Shown here: in pieces, positions 8,410 to 18,912 of the stretch
Numbering within the stretch: the stretch's first letter is position 1
Layout of the letters: each line of letters begins with the position of its first letter
Assembly (NCBI GenBank): GCA_963762615.1
Contig: CAVXLG010000012.1
Span: 744,001-808,000 of the forward strand
DNA: 64,000 bases
DNA from: PALSA-505 sp963762615
GTDB taxonomy: Bacteria > Actinomycetota > Actinomycetes > Streptosporangiales > Streptosporangiaceae
Direction: 5' to 3'
Position numbers and translations under genes: made by a program
Notes under the pieces: model-generated
Seen by the model: the letters and a program-made list of their open reading frames with translations, nothing else
Databases searched by the model: none
Told to the model about the DNA's origin: nothing

Positions 8410-9576
8410 GTGACGCAGGTGGAGATCGGCCGCGGCAAGAGCGGCAGGCGGGCCTACTCGCTGGACGAGATCGGCCTGGTGCCGTCCCGCCGCACCAGGG
8501 ATCCCGAGGAGGTCTCGATCGCCTGGCAGATCGACGCTTACCGGTTCGAGCTGCCGCTGGTCGTATGCCCCATGGACAGCGTGGTATCGCCGCGGACGGC
8601 GATCGAGATCGGCCGGCTGGGCGGGCTGGCCGTGCTCGACCTGGAAGGGCTGTGGACCAGGTACGAGGACCCGGATCCGCTGCTCGCCGAGATCGCCGAG
8701 CTGGACGAGCCCGCGGCCACCCGGCGGCTGCAGGCGATCTACACCGAACCGATCAAGGAAGACCTGATCGGGCGAAGGATCGAGGAGATCCGCGGGGCCG
8801 GGGTGACCACCGCGGCCCGGCTGTCCCCGCAGCGCACCGTGCGGTACTACAAGGCAGTCATCGACGCGGGCGCGGACATCTTCGTGATCCGCGGCACCAC
8901 GGTCTCGGCGGAGCACGTCTCCGGCCAGGCCGAGCCGCTGAACCTCAAGCGGTTCATCTACGAGCTGGACGTGCCGGTGATCGTCGGCGGCTGCGCCACG
9001 CACACCGCCGCGCTGCACCTGATGCGCACCGGGGCGGCCGGGGTGCTGGCCGGGTTCGGCGGCGGCTCGGGTCACACCACCGCGGCGGTGCTGGGCGTCG
9101 CGGTGCCGATGGCCACCGTGATCGCCGACGTGGCCGCGGCCCGCCGGGACTACCTGGACGAGTCGGGCGGCCGCTATGTGCACGTACTCGCGGACGGCAG
9201 CATGACCCGCAGCGGCGACATCGCCAAGGCGCTGGCCTGCGGCGCCGACGCGGTGATGGTCGGCTCGCCGTTCGCCCGCGCCGCCCAGGCGCCCGGCCGC
9301 GGCTATCACTGGGGCAGCGAAGCGCACCACCCCGAGCTGCCCCGCGGCGCGCGGGTGAAGGTGGGCACGATCGGCTCCCTCGAGCAGATCCTGCACGGCC
9401 CGTCCACCGCGGCGGACGGCTCGATGAACCTGATGGGCGCCCTGCGCCGGTCGATGGCCACCGCCGGCTACTCGGATCTGAAGGAATTCCAGCGGGTCGA
9501 GGTGGTGGTCGCCCCGAACGGCCGGCCGCGGGCCGAGCCGGCCGCACCGGGTGATACCACGGCGAGGCCCTCGTAG
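8410..9576 (+). CDS. guaB3: GuaB3, IMP dehydrogenase family protein
   Basis: A 388-residue IMPDH/GMP reductase-fold protein of the GuaB3 group that follows guaB in actinobacteria. It has the TIM-barrel segments PLVVCPMDSVVS, ADIFVIRGTTVSAEH, GGRYVHVLADG and GADAVMVGSPFARA, but no CBS domains. Where IMPDH has the catalytic loop cysteine, this protein reads GFGGGSGHTTAA, so the usual nucleophile is missing. The real substrate of the group is, to my knowledge, not settled. The start is GTG behind a GAAAGAG ribosome-binding site and is probably co-transcribed with guaB. Confidence 0.93.
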   Translation: MTQVEIGRGKSGRRAYSLDEIGLVPSRRTRDPEEVSIAWQIDAYRFELPLVVCPMDSVVSPRTAIEIGRLGGLAVLDLEGLWTRYEDPDPLLAEIAELDEPAATRRLQAIYTEPIKEDLIGRRIEEIRGAGVTTAARLSPQRTVRYYKAVIDAGADIFVIRGTTVSAEHVSGQAEPLNLKRFIYELDVPVIVGGCATHTAALHLMRTGAAGVLAGFGGGSGHTTAAVLGVAVPMATVIADVAAARRDYLDESGGRYVHVLADGSMTRSGDIAKALACGADAVMVGSPFARAAQAPGRGYHWGSEAHHPELPRGARVKVGTIGSLEQILHGPSTAADGSMNLMGALRRSMATAGYSDLKEFQRVEVVVAPNGRPRAEPAAPGDTTARPS

Positions 9577-9612
9577 CCGCTGCCCGGCGTCCGGGCGCTT
9601 GCTACTCGCGGG

Positions 9613-9618
9613 TACCGT
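9613..9618 (+). promoter_or_regulatory. -10 hexamer of leaderless glpD transcript
   Basis: TACCGT ends seven bases before the GTG at 9626. Confidence 0.45.
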
Positions 9619-9625
9619 TCGGGAT

Positions 9626-11431
9626 GTGAGCAGTGGGGGAAGAGCGGCAGCAGCCACGCCGGGAGCCGGGGTGGCCACGGCGCTGAGCCCGGACAAGCGG
9701 GCCGCGGCGCTCGGCGACGCCGAGCGGGCCGCGGCGCTGGCCGCCCTGGCGGCCCAGGAGCACCACGTGCTCGTGGTCGGCGGCGGCGTGGTCGGCGCCG
9801 GGGTGGCCCTGGACGCCGCGACCCGGGGCCTGTCGGTCGGGCTGGTGGAAGCCAGGGATTTCGCCTCCGGCACCTCGTCGCGGTCGAGCAAGCTCATCCA
9901 CGGCGGCCTGCGCTACCTGGAGCAGCTGAACTTCGGGCTGGTCCGGGAGGCGCTCACCGAGCGGGCCCTGCTGCTGCAGCGGATCGCGCCGCACCTGGTC
10001 CAGCCCGTCTCCTTCCTCTACCCGGTTACCCACCGCGGCGGGTGGGAGCGGGCGTACGTCGGTGCCGGGGTGCGGCTGTATGACCTGCTGGGCTTCTCGC
10101 TGGGCCAGGTCAGGGGGCTGCCCGCGCACCGGCAGCTGACCAGGCGCGCGGCCCTGGATCTGGCTCCCGGGCTGAAGCGGTCCGCGGTGCACGGCGCGAT
10201 CAGGTACTGGGACGCGCAGGTGGACGACGCCAGGTTCGTCATCACCGTGCTGCGCACCGCCGCAAGCTACGGCGCCCGGGTCGCCTCGCGCACCCAGGTG
10301 ACCGGCTTCCTGCGCGAGGGTGAGCGGGTTACCGGGGTGCGCGCGGTCGACCTGGAAAGCGGGTCCGAGCTGGAGATCCGCGCCCAGCAGGTGGTCAATG
10401 CGACCGGCGTGTGGACCGACGACATCCAGGCCCTGGTCGGCGGCCGCGGCATGATCAACGTGCGTGCCTCCAAGGGCGTCCACCTGGTGGTCCCCCGGGA
10501 CCGCATCCACTCGAGCACCGGGATCATCGTGCGGACGCCGGACAGCGTGCTGTTCGTGATCCCGTGGGGCCGGCACTGGATCATCGGCACGACCGACACG
10601 GACTGGTCGCTGGACAAGGCGCACCCGGCCGCCAGCCGGTCGGACATCGAGTACGTGCTCGGCCAGGTCAACCGGGTGCTCCGGGTGCCGCTGACCTCCG
10701 ATGACGTGGAAGGCGTCTACGCGGGGCTGCGCCCGCTGCTGTCCGGCGAGTCGGACCAGACGTCCAAGCTTTCCCGTGAGCACACCGTCGCCCACCCGGT
10801 GCCGGGGCTGGTGATGATCGCCGGCGGCAAGTACACCACCTACCGGCTGATGGCCAGGGACGCGGTGGACGCGGTGGTGCACGGGCTGGACGGCCGGGTC
10901 CCCCGGTCCTGTACGGACGAGGTGCCGCTGGCCGGCGCGGACGGCTTCCCCGCGCTGTGGAATTCCCGGTACCGGATGGCCCGCGCCTCCGGCCTGCACG
11001 TGGCCAGGATCGAGCACCTCCTGCACCGGTACGGCACGCTGATCGGCGAGGTGCTCGGCCTGATCGAGACGGACCCGGCGCTGGGCCGGCCGGTGGCAGG
11101 TGCCGACGACTACCTGCGGGCGGAGATCGTCTACGCCGCCTCGCACGAGGGCGCCCGGCACCTCTACGACGCGCTGGCCCGGCGCACGCACATCACCATC
11201 GAGACCTGGGACCACGGGATGTCGGTGGCCGCCGAGGCGGCCCGGCTGATGGCGGGCCCGCTGGGCTGGGATTCGCGCCAGACGGCGCGTGAGGTCGAGC
11301 ATTTCCGGGCCGGGATTGCCGCCGAACGAGCTTCGCAGGAGGCCAGCGACGACCAGGCGGCAGACGCGATCCGCCTCGGCGCCCCCGACATCGTTCCGCT
11401 GGTGGGCACGGTGGCGGGCAGCGGAGAGTAG
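9626..11431 (+). CDS. glpD: Aerobic glycerol-3-phosphate dehydrogenase
   Basis: A membrane-associated FAD enzyme that oxidises glycerol-3-phosphate to dihydroxyacetone phosphate and feeds electrons to quinone. The chosen GTG start gives 601 residues and is supported by a -10 hexamer seven bases upstream. An N-terminal extension precedes the dinucleotide-binding HVLVVGGGVVGAG. The family marks TSSRSSKLIHGGLRYLEQ, WGRHWIIGTTDTD and GGKYTTYRLMARDA follow, and the C-terminal DAO-C domain is complete. There is no glycerol kinase or facilitator gene beside it. It is read in the same direction as trpS, which has its own promoter. Confidence 0.95.
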   Translation: MSSGGRAAAATPGAGVATALSPDKRAAALGDAERAAALAALAAQEHHVLVVGGGVVGAGVALDAATRGLSVGLVEARDFASGTSSRSSKLIHGGLRYLEQLNFGLVREALTERALLLQRIAPHLVQPVSFLYPVTHRGGWERAYVGAGVRLYDLLGFSLGQVRGLPAHRQLTRRAALDLAPGLKRSAVHGAIRYWDAQVDDARFVITVLRTAASYGARVASRTQVTGFLREGERVTGVRAVDLESGSELEIRAQQVVNATGVWTDDIQALVGGRGMINVRASKGVHLVVPRDRIHSSTGIIVRTPDSVLFVIPWGRHWIIGTTDTDWSLDKAHPAASRSDIEYVLGQVNRVLRVPLTSDDVEGVYAGLRPLLSGESDQTSKLSREHTVAHPVPGLVMIAGGKYTTYRLMARDAVDAVVHGLDGRVPRSCTDEVPLAGADGFPALWNSRYRMARASGLHVARIEHLLHRYGTLIGEVLGLIETDPALGRPVAGADDYLRAEIVYAASHEGARHLYDALARRTHITIETWDHGMSVAAEAARLMAGPLGWDSRQTAREVEHFRAGIAAERASQEASDDQAADAIRLGAPDIVPLVGTVAGSGE

Positions 11432-11481
11432 GCCGCCCCGGCCGGGCTCGCGCCGGGGCCGGGGAGGGCCCGTCGGCCCCC

Positions 11482-11487
11482 TAGAAT
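11482..11487 (+). promoter_or_regulatory. -10 hexamer of leaderless trpS transcript
   Basis: TAGAAT ends seven bases before the ATG at 11495. It is one of the closest matches to TATAAT among the leaderless-type promoters of this window. Confidence 0.6.
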
Positions 11488-11494
11488 CAGGGCC

Positions 11495-12538
11495 ATGAAT
11501 CAGCCGCCACGGCCGTCGCGGCCCCGTGTCCTGTCCGGCATCCAGCCGACTGCCGACTCGTTTCACCTGGGCAACTACCTCGGCGCGGTACGGCAGTGGG
11601 TCGCGTTGCAGGACACGCACGACGCCTTCTACTGCGTCGTGGACCTGCACGCGATCACGGTCCCGCAGGACCCGGTCCTGCTGCGCCGGCGGACCAGGAT
11701 CGCCGCCGCCCAGCTGTTCGCGGCCGGGCTCGACCCTGACCGCTGCACGGTGTTCGTGCAGAGTCACGTGGCCGAGCACACCGAGCTGTCCTGGGTGCTC
11801 GGCTGCCAGACCGGGTTCGGCGAGGCGAGCAGGATGATCCAGTTCAAGGACAAGTCGGCTCGCGGCGGCGTGGAGCAGGCCAGCGTCGGCCTGTTCACCT
11901 ACCCGATCCTGCAGGCCGCCGACATCCTGCTGTACCAGGCCGACCAGGTGCCGGTCGGCGAGGATCAGCGGCAGCACCTGGAGCTCACCAGGGATCTCGC
12001 GCAGCGGTTCAACCACCGGTTCGGGCCCACCTTCACCGTGCCCGGGCCGTACATCCTGGCCGACGTGGCCAAGATCAATGACCTGCAGGATCCGACCGCG
12101 AAGATGAGCAAGTCGTCGTCCTCGCCGCAGGGCATCGTGGACGTCCTCGACGAGCCGGACGTGATCCGCAGGAAGTTCGCGCGGGCCGTGACGGACGCGG
12201 GCACCGACATCCGCGCGGACGAGGCGGCCAAGCCGGGCATCACCAACCTGCTGCGGATCTACTCGGCGCTGGCCGGGATACCCGTGGCCGAGGTTGAGTG
12301 GCTGCACGCCGGGACGGGGTACGGCGCCTTCAAGCGCGAGCTCGCCGAACTGGTGGTGAGCGCGTTCGCGCCGGTCAGGGAGCGGACTGAGAAGATGCTC
12401 GCGGACGAGGCCGGGCTCGACCGGCTGCTGGCTTACGGTGCCAGCCGGGCGGCCCCGGTGGCCCGTCAGACCATGACGCTGGTCAGGGACCGTACCGGCC
12501 TGCTGCTCCCCGGACCCGGCGGCACGGCGGGCGGGTAG
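11495..12538 (+). CDS. trpS: Tryptophanyl-tRNA synthetase
   Basis: A class I aminoacyl-tRNA synthetase that charges tRNA-Trp. The 347 residues contain the HIGH-type motif (FHLGNYLGA, residues around 24) and the KMSKS loop (AKMSKSSSS). Tryptophan and tRNA contacts such as LQAADILLYQADQVPVGEDQ are normal. The last residues are Gly/Pro-rich and not conserved. The gene converges on the carboxypeptidase gene, whose stop lies 16 bp away on the other strand. Confidence 0.97.
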   Translation: MNQPPRPSRPRVLSGIQPTADSFHLGNYLGAVRQWVALQDTHDAFYCVVDLHAITVPQDPVLLRRRTRIAAAQLFAAGLDPDRCTVFVQSHVAEHTELSWVLGCQTGFGEASRMIQFKDKSARGGVEQASVGLFTYPILQAADILLYQADQVPVGEDQRQHLELTRDLAQRFNHRFGPTFTVPGPYILADVAKINDLQDPTAKMSKSSSSPQGIVDVLDEPDVIRRKFARAVTDAGTDIRADEAAKPGITNLLRIYSALAGIPVAEVEWLHAGTGYGAFKRELAELVVSAFAPVRERTEKMLADEAGLDRLLAYGASRAAPVARQTMTLVRDRTGLLLPGPGGTAGG

Positions 12539-12553
12539 CACGGCGCGTCCCGG

Positions 12554-13783
12554 CTAGCCCTGGGCCGAGGCCGACCCGTCACCCCCGCCGGACCGCGACC
12601 CCGCGACGGACCGCCTGGTGTGCAGCACGAATCCGGCGAACAGCAGCCCGGCGAGCACCAGGAAGCCCACCGCCACGACGCCCGGGCCGATGCTCAGGCC
12701 GCCGCTGGCGACGGGCTGGTGCCGCACCGGTGCCTTCTTCGCGGCGTGCGGCTTCGGCGGGGCGCGGTTCGGCCCGGGCCGCAGCGGGCGGACCAGCGTG
12801 CCCACCGGCGTGACCTTGCCGTCTACCGTGAATCCCCAGTTCAGCAACCGGGACGCGTAGGTGAACTCGGTCAGCGGCGGGCAGTGCAGGAGGGTGACGA
12901 TCAGCGTCTCGTGGTGCCGCCTGGCCATCCCGATGTAGGTGGCACCCGCGGCCTCGGTCCAGCCGAGCTTGCCGCCCAGGTCGCCGGGATAGTCGGTGAG
13001 CATCTGGTTCTGGTTGACCAGTCCGACCCGGTGCCGCGGCTTGATCTCGAAGAGCGCGCTCTGGGTCTGGTCGTACTTCAGGAATGCGGGCAGGGCCAGC
13101 GCGCGCCGCGCGATCAGCGCCTCGTCGTAGGCCGAGGTGTGCTGGCCGCGCGCGTTGAGCCCGTTCGGATCCCTGGCCACCGTGTCGTCCGCCTGCAGCT
13201 CGCGCGCCTCGGCGTTCATCAGCCCGATACCCCGCCGGAAGGACCCGGTCGCCTGGGCCAGGGCCACCGCCGCGTCGTTGGCCGAGATGGTCAGCAGCGC
13301 CCGGAACAGGTCCGCGATACGGTAGCGCCGGCCGGCGATCAGTCCCACGTCGTTGGGCTCGGTGGTGGCCGCCTCCCGCGAGGCGACCGTGGTCGCGTTC
13401 GGCTTCAGCGCCGGGATCAGGCTGATCGCGGTGAGCACTTTCAGGGTGCTGGCCGGCCGGAACCATCCGTGCGGGTCCCGGGCGGCCAGGATCTGACCGG
13501 TGCCCGCGTCGGCCACCACGAACGCGGAGGCCTGCACCCGCGGCAGCCTGCGCACGTGCCCGGACGGCGGGTAGCCCGCGACCGTGCCGCGGCTCGCCAG
13601 CTGGGCGCCGCCCTGGGTCGCGTCGCTCCCGCGCGCCTGGCCGACGGAGCCCGTCTCCAGGTTGTCCTTGCCCCCGTGACCCCGGCCCGTCGCGAAGGCG
13701 AGGGCAGCGCCCCCCGGGTAGCCCGCGACCGTGGCGAAGGCCAGCACGGCCGCCGCCGCGGCGAATCCTCGCCTACCTCTCAT
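12554..13783 (-). CDS. D-alanyl-D-alanine carboxypeptidase (PBP5/DacA family)
   Basis: A secreted, membrane-anchored serine peptidase that trims the terminal D-Ala from peptidoglycan stem peptides. It has an N-terminal signal segment (residues 5-30), then the penicillin-binding motifs SxxK (STLK, 112-115) and SxN (SAN, 167-169). At the third motif, where KTG is usual, it reads KLG (272-274, in GGKLGWTEAAG). A basic Pro/Lys linker leads to one C-terminal membrane helix (IGPGVVAVGFLVLAGLLF) and a short Gly/Ser tail. Length is 409 residues. The threonine-to-leucine change in KTG is unusual, but the surrounding WTEAAG is family-like. It is a single gene convergent with trpS. Confidence 0.9.
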   Translation of the reverse strand: MRGRRGFAAAAAVLAFATVAGYPGGAALAFATGRGHGGKDNLETGSVGQARGSDATQGGAQLASRGTVAGYPPSGHVRRLPRVQASAFVVADAGTGQILAARDPHGWFRPASTLKVLTAISLIPALKPNATTVASREAATTEPNDVGLIAGRRYRIADLFRALLTISANDAAVALAQATGSFRRGIGLMNAEARELQADDTVARDPNGLNARGQHTSAYDEALIARRALALPAFLKYDQTQSALFEIKPRHRVGLVNQNQMLTDYPGDLGGKLGWTEAAGATYIGMARRHHETLIVTLLHCPPLTEFTYASRLLNWGFTVDGKVTPVGTLVRPLRPGPNRAPPKPHAAKKAPVRHQPVASGGLSIGPGVVAVGFLVLAGLLFAGFVLHTRRSVAGSRSGGGDGSASAQG

Positions 13784-13929
13784 GGTCTGGCCTCCGGGCC
13801 GTCCCCGGATTCACCCGGACGGCAGCAGGGTGCTGTCGCTGCTACTCCGGGCATTCATCCGCCGTGCGTCTACGGTACTGCCTCGCGCCCCTGACCAGCA
13901 TCACCCCGGGCTCGGTCGTTTACGGGTCG

Positions 13930-13935
13930 TAACCT
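13930..13935 (+). promoter_or_regulatory. -10 hexamer of leaderless mutase transcript
   Basis: TAACCT ends six bases before the ATG at 13942. Confidence 0.5.
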
Positions 13936-13941
13936 GTCCCC

Positions 13942-15522
<1,581 letters not shown>

Positions 15523-15590
15523 CCCCCGGCCGGCCTTTGTCCGGAGCCTGACCTGCCGCACCATGGAAGGGTTGCGGATGGAGGTCACCC

Positions 15591-16757
15591 GTGGTCATCG
15601 ACTGGAACCCGTCGCACGGAGCGACGCTGGGCGTGGAGTGGGAACTGCAGCTCATCGACTCTCGGACCAGAGGGCTGCGCCAGGAGGCCCGCGACGTGCT
15701 CGCGGCGCTGCCTGACCTGGCCGAAGACAGCGAGCGTCCCAAGATTCGCTACGAGCTCATGCAATCCACGGTAGAGGTCGCCACCGGCATCTGCAGCACG
15801 GTAGCCGAGGCCAAGGAAGACCTGGCCGGGACAATCGCGCAACTTCAGCGGGTAACCAGTGCCCGCGATATGATGCTGACGTGCGCGGGGACGCATCCCT
15901 TCAGTGACTGGAGGGACGCGAAGATGGCACCGGTCCAGCGATACGCCGAGCTCGTCGAACAGATGCAATGGCTGGTTCGCCAGATCCAGCTCTTCAGCGT
16001 CCAGGTTCACGTGGGCCTGGCTGACGGCGGTAGGGCGATTCCCATCATCAATGCTCTCTCCAAGTACCTGCCGCATTTCCTCGCGCTGACCGCGTCGAGC
16101 CCGTACTGGAACGGAGAGGACACGGGACTGGCATCGAGCCGGACGGTCGTCTTCGGCGAGCTGCCGACCGCCGGGCCGCCGCACCAGCTGTCAGACTGGA
16201 AAGAGTTCGAGGACTACATGGAAACGCTGCTCCGCGCGGGGACCATCCGGAGCATCAAGGAAGTGTGGTGGGACATCCGCCCGCATCCGGATTTCGGCAC
16301 GATCGAGATCCGCATCTGCGACGGCGTCCCGACCCTGCGTGAGATCGGCATGGTGACCGCGCTCTCGCAATGCCTGGTCCAGCTCTTCAGCCTCCAGCTC
16401 GACCGTGGTTACGGGCTGCCCACCCCGGCGACTTGGGTCGTTCGGGATAACAAGTGGCGCGCCACAAGGTACGGTCTTGACGCAATAGTGATCACCGATG
16501 ACTCCGGCGCCACGGCGCCAATGCGCGATGAGCTCTATGAGCTGGTGCGGGAGCTCGAGCCGGTCGCGGACAGGCTGGGCTGCGGTGCCGAGCTCGGTGT
16601 TGTCTCAGAAGTCCTGGATCGGGGAGCTTCATACGAGCGTCAGCGGGCCGTCATGGCAGACGGCGGCGGGCTGATTGAGGTGGTGGATGCCCTGGTCACC
16701 GAGTTCGCCGAGGACCGGTTCTTGCGTCCCGGGGAGGCAGCGCATGCCGGGAGATGA
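15591..16757 (+). CDS. ybdK: YbdK-type carboxylate-amine ligase (glutamate-cysteine ligase 2 family)
   Basis: An ATP-dependent ligase of the GCS2 family, 388 residues. Members join a carboxylate, often glutamate, to an amine and include weak gamma-glutamylcysteine ligases. It opens with LGVEWELQLID, the nucleotide/metal glutamates of the fold, and continues with FSVQVHVGLADG, ASSPYWNGEDTGLASSRT and WWDIRPHPDFGTIEIRICDG, all family signatures. The GTG start has a well-placed GGAGG. The 3' end overlaps the start of an M20 amidohydrolase by 14 bp, so the two are translationally coupled and probably act on one metabolite. The exact substrate is unknown. Confidence 0.9.
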   Translation: MVIDWNPSHGATLGVEWELQLIDSRTRGLRQEARDVLAALPDLAEDSERPKIRYELMQSTVEVATGICSTVAEAKEDLAGTIAQLQRVTSARDMMLTCAGTHPFSDWRDAKMAPVQRYAELVEQMQWLVRQIQLFSVQVHVGLADGGRAIPIINALSKYLPHFLALTASSPYWNGEDTGLASSRTVVFGELPTAGPPHQLSDWKEFEDYMETLLRAGTIRSIKEVWWDIRPHPDFGTIEIRICDGVPTLREIGMVTALSQCLVQLFSLQLDRGYGLPTPATWVVRDNKWRATRYGLDAIVITDDSGATAPMRDELYELVRELEPVADRLGCGAELGVVSEVLDRGASYERQRAVMADGGGLIEVVDALVTEFAEDRFLRPGEAAHAGR

Positions 16758-18027
16758 CTTGGCCGGGGAACTCGATGCCTTCCTCGCCGGGCACTCGGGC
16801 GAGCTGATCGAGTTCCGCCGCGACCTGCATGCCCATCCGGAGATCGGCTACCACGAGCACCGGACCACTCGGCGGGTCGCGCTCCGGCTGGCCAGCGGCG
16901 GCCTGCGGCCGATGCTGCTGCCCAAGGGGACCGGCCTGATCGTCGAGGTCGGCGCCGACGCCCCGGGGGCGGCGGGCCAGGGCCCGATCGTGGCGCTGCG
17001 CGCGGATCTGGACGCGCTGCCCATCTCCGACGAGAAGGCGGTGCCCTACCGCTCCTTGGTGCCGAACGCGTGTCATGCCTGCGGCCACGACGTGCACACC
17101 ACCATCCTGCTCGGTGCCGGCCTGTACCTGGCGAGGCTGGCGGAGGCGGGAGCGCTCCCGGGGCGGGTCCGGCTGATCTTCCAGCCGGCCGAGGAGGTTC
17201 CCGGCGGCGCGCTCGACGTGCTGGCCGCGGGCGGCATCGCCGGCGTGGACCGCATTTTCGCGCTGCACTGTGACCCGAGGCTCGACGTGGGGCAGGTCGG
17301 GATCCGGACCGGGCCGATCACCGCCGCATGCGACAAGATCACGGTCAGGGTCACCGGACCCGGCGGCCACACCGCGCGGCCGCACCTGACCGCCGACCTG
17401 GTCTACGCGCTCGGCAAGATCGTGACCGAGCTGCCGGCGGCGCTGACCCGCCGGGTGGACCCGCGATCCAGCCTCAGCCTGGTGTGGGGCCGGGTGAGCG
17501 CGGGCTCGGCGGCCAACGCGATACCCGACGACGGGATTGCCGAGGGAACCGTGCGCTGCCTCGACGACGAGGCCTGGCAGGCCGCGCCCGACATGCTGAA
17601 GGCGCTCATCGACTCGGTGGCGAGCGCCTACGGGGTGCTCGCCGAGCTCAGCTACGTGCGGAACGTTCCGCCGACCGTCAATGAGGCGGTCAGCGTGGCC
17701 ATGCTCTCCGCCGCCGCGCGGCGGGCGCTGGGCGCCCAGTCGGTGGCCAGCACGCCGCAGAGCCTCGGCGGCGAGGACTTCGCCTGGTACCTGGAATCGA
17801 TCCCGGGCGCCCTGGCCAGGCTCGGCACCCGGGGGCCGGGTTCAGCCGAGCTCGACATCCACCAGGCTGCGTTCGATGTCAACGAAAGATGCATCGACAT
17901 CGGGGTCAGGCTGCTCGTGCACACCGCGCTCGCCGCGCTGGGTGATGCCGGCGCGACGTCAGCCGCGCTGGGTGATGCCGGCGTGACGTCAGCCGTGCCG
18001 AGCATGCCCGGCGCGGCGCACGCCTGA
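16744..18027 (+). CDS. M20-family amidohydrolase / amidase
   Basis: A metal-dependent hydrolase of the M20D type (N-acyl-amino acid or N-acetyl-diaminopimelate amidohydrolase group), 427 residues. The start ATG lies inside the end of the ligase gene. Metal ligands are visible in NACHACGHDVHTT (Cys/His), QPAEEVPGG (Glu) and FALHCDP, with the dimerisation-domain GPGGHTARPH and the C-terminal GGEDFAWYL. The last 30 or so residues are low-complexity and contain a perfect-length tandem duplication (AALGDAGATS / AALGDAGVTS). Coupling to a carboxylate-amine ligase suggests that one enzyme makes, and the other breaks, an amide bond in the same pathway; this is inference. Confidence 0.88.
   Translation: MPGDDLAGELDAFLAGHSGELIEFRRDLHAHPEIGYHEHRTTRRVALRLASGGLRPMLLPKGTGLIVEVGADAPGAAGQGPIVALRADLDALPISDEKAVPYRSLVPNACHACGHDVHTTILLGAGLYLARLAEAGALPGRVRLIFQPAEEVPGGALDVLAAGGIAGVDRIFALHCDPRLDVGQVGIRTGPITAACDKITVRVTGPGGHTARPHLTADLVYALGKIVTELPAALTRRVDPRSSLSLVWGRVSAGSAANAIPDDGIAEGTVRCLDDEAWQAAPDMLKALIDSVASAYGVLAELSYVRNVPPTVNEAVSVAMLSAAARRALGAQSVASTPQSLGGEDFAWYLESIPGALARLGTRGPGSAELDIHQAAFDVNERCIDIGVRLLVHTALAALGDAGATSAALGDAGVTSAVPSMPGAAHA
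17933..17992 (+). repeat. 30-bp tandem duplication in the amidohydrolase 3' end
   Basis: Two adjacent 30-bp copies (17933-17962 and 17963-17992) differ by one base and encode a 10-residue duplicated tail segment. The reading frame is kept. Confidence 0.9.
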
Positions 18028-18112
18028 CGGGTAACCGCTTACAGTAGTTCATGGCGGCTCCCGCCCCGGGTATCCGCCACCTTCGTCGCCGAACGCCCGG
18101 AGTCCAGCACCG

Positions 18113-18889
18113 GTGTCATCAGCCGAGCAGCCAATCGGCCAGCCGCCCGCCGCCCAGGCCGGCCGGCCGCCAGCCGTCAAGGCTGACCGGCCGCCAGCCG
18201 CCCAGGCCGCGCCAGCCAGTACTGCGGCCCGAGCGGCCGGCCCGCCCGCGACCGCGGGCATGCCGAAGAAGCCGGATCTGTACCGGTCGCCGGTGGCCCC
18301 GCTCGTCTGGTGGGTATGGGTGATCTTCGCCCTGGGCAACCTGGGTGATCTCGCGGTGCAGGGACGCAGTCACTTCGCCGCCGAGGTCGCGGCGATCCTC
18401 GTCCTGATCACCGGGGTGGCCTACGTGGCGGCGTTCCGTCCCCGGGTGGTCGCCGATGACGTCGGCGTCACGATCAGTAACCCGCTGCGCGATCACCGGG
18501 TGCCCTGGGCCTGTGTGCAGAAGGTGGATCTGGCTGACTCGCTTCGGGTGCACGCCGCCCCGCAGGACGGTGAGCAGAAGAGCAAGGTGCTGTATGCGTG
18601 GGCGGTGCACTCGCCGCGTCGCAGCAGGCTCAAGGCGGAGGCGCGTGCCCGGCGCGCCGCCAGGACCGCGGAACGCCGGTCGGCTTCCTATAAGCGGCTG
18701 CCGCCCGAAGCCCGGGCGGCGCTGACCAAGACGGACGCCGAGCACATCGCCATCGCGCTGGACGAGCGCGTCGCGCGGGCGCGCGCGGCGGGCGCCGCCG
18801 GCGGCAGGCGGACGTCCCGCTGGAACTTCCCGGCCATCGCCGCGCTGATACTTCCCGCGCTGCTGCTGATCGCGGTCATCCTGGCCTGA
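18113..18889 (+). CDS. PH-domain-type membrane protein
   Basis: A 258-residue actinobacterial protein with a Pro/Ala-rich N-terminus (residues 1-45), two adjacent membrane helices (VAPLVWWVWVIFALG and AAILVLITGVAYVAAF), a small beta-rich domain of the bacterial PH type (VVADDVGVTISNPLRDHRVPWACVQKVDLA, in two parts) and a final membrane helix (FPAIAALILPALLLIAVILA). A basic, alanine-rich linker separates the last two. Such proteins are membrane-anchored with no known reaction. The GTG start is tentative: the Pro-rich frame is open further upstream without a better start. It is 23 bp upstream of the LpdA-type flavoprotein gene. Confidence 0.72.
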   Translation: MSSAEQPIGQPPAAQAGRPPAVKADRPPAAQAAPASTAARAAGPPATAGMPKKPDLYRSPVAPLVWWVWVIFALGNLGDLAVQGRSHFAAEVAAILVLITGVAYVAAFRPRVVADDVGVTISNPLRDHRVPWACVQKVDLADSLRVHAAPQDGEQKSKVLYAWAVHSPRRSRLKAEARARRAARTAERRSASYKRLPPEARAALTKTDAEHIAIALDERVARARAAGAAGGRRTSRWNFPAIAALILPALLLIAVILA

Positions 18890-18912
18890 CGGGTGCGCCA
18901 CAATAAGGCATC

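Noticed and set aside
18051..18323. Leaderless-looking ATG after a TACAGT hexamer upstream of the PH-domain gene
   Set aside because: The frame from this ATG is Arg/Pro-rich, lacks conservation and overlaps the PH-domain gene in another frame. The PH-domain frame is Pro-rich and open in the same region, so the ATG is unlikely to start a protein.
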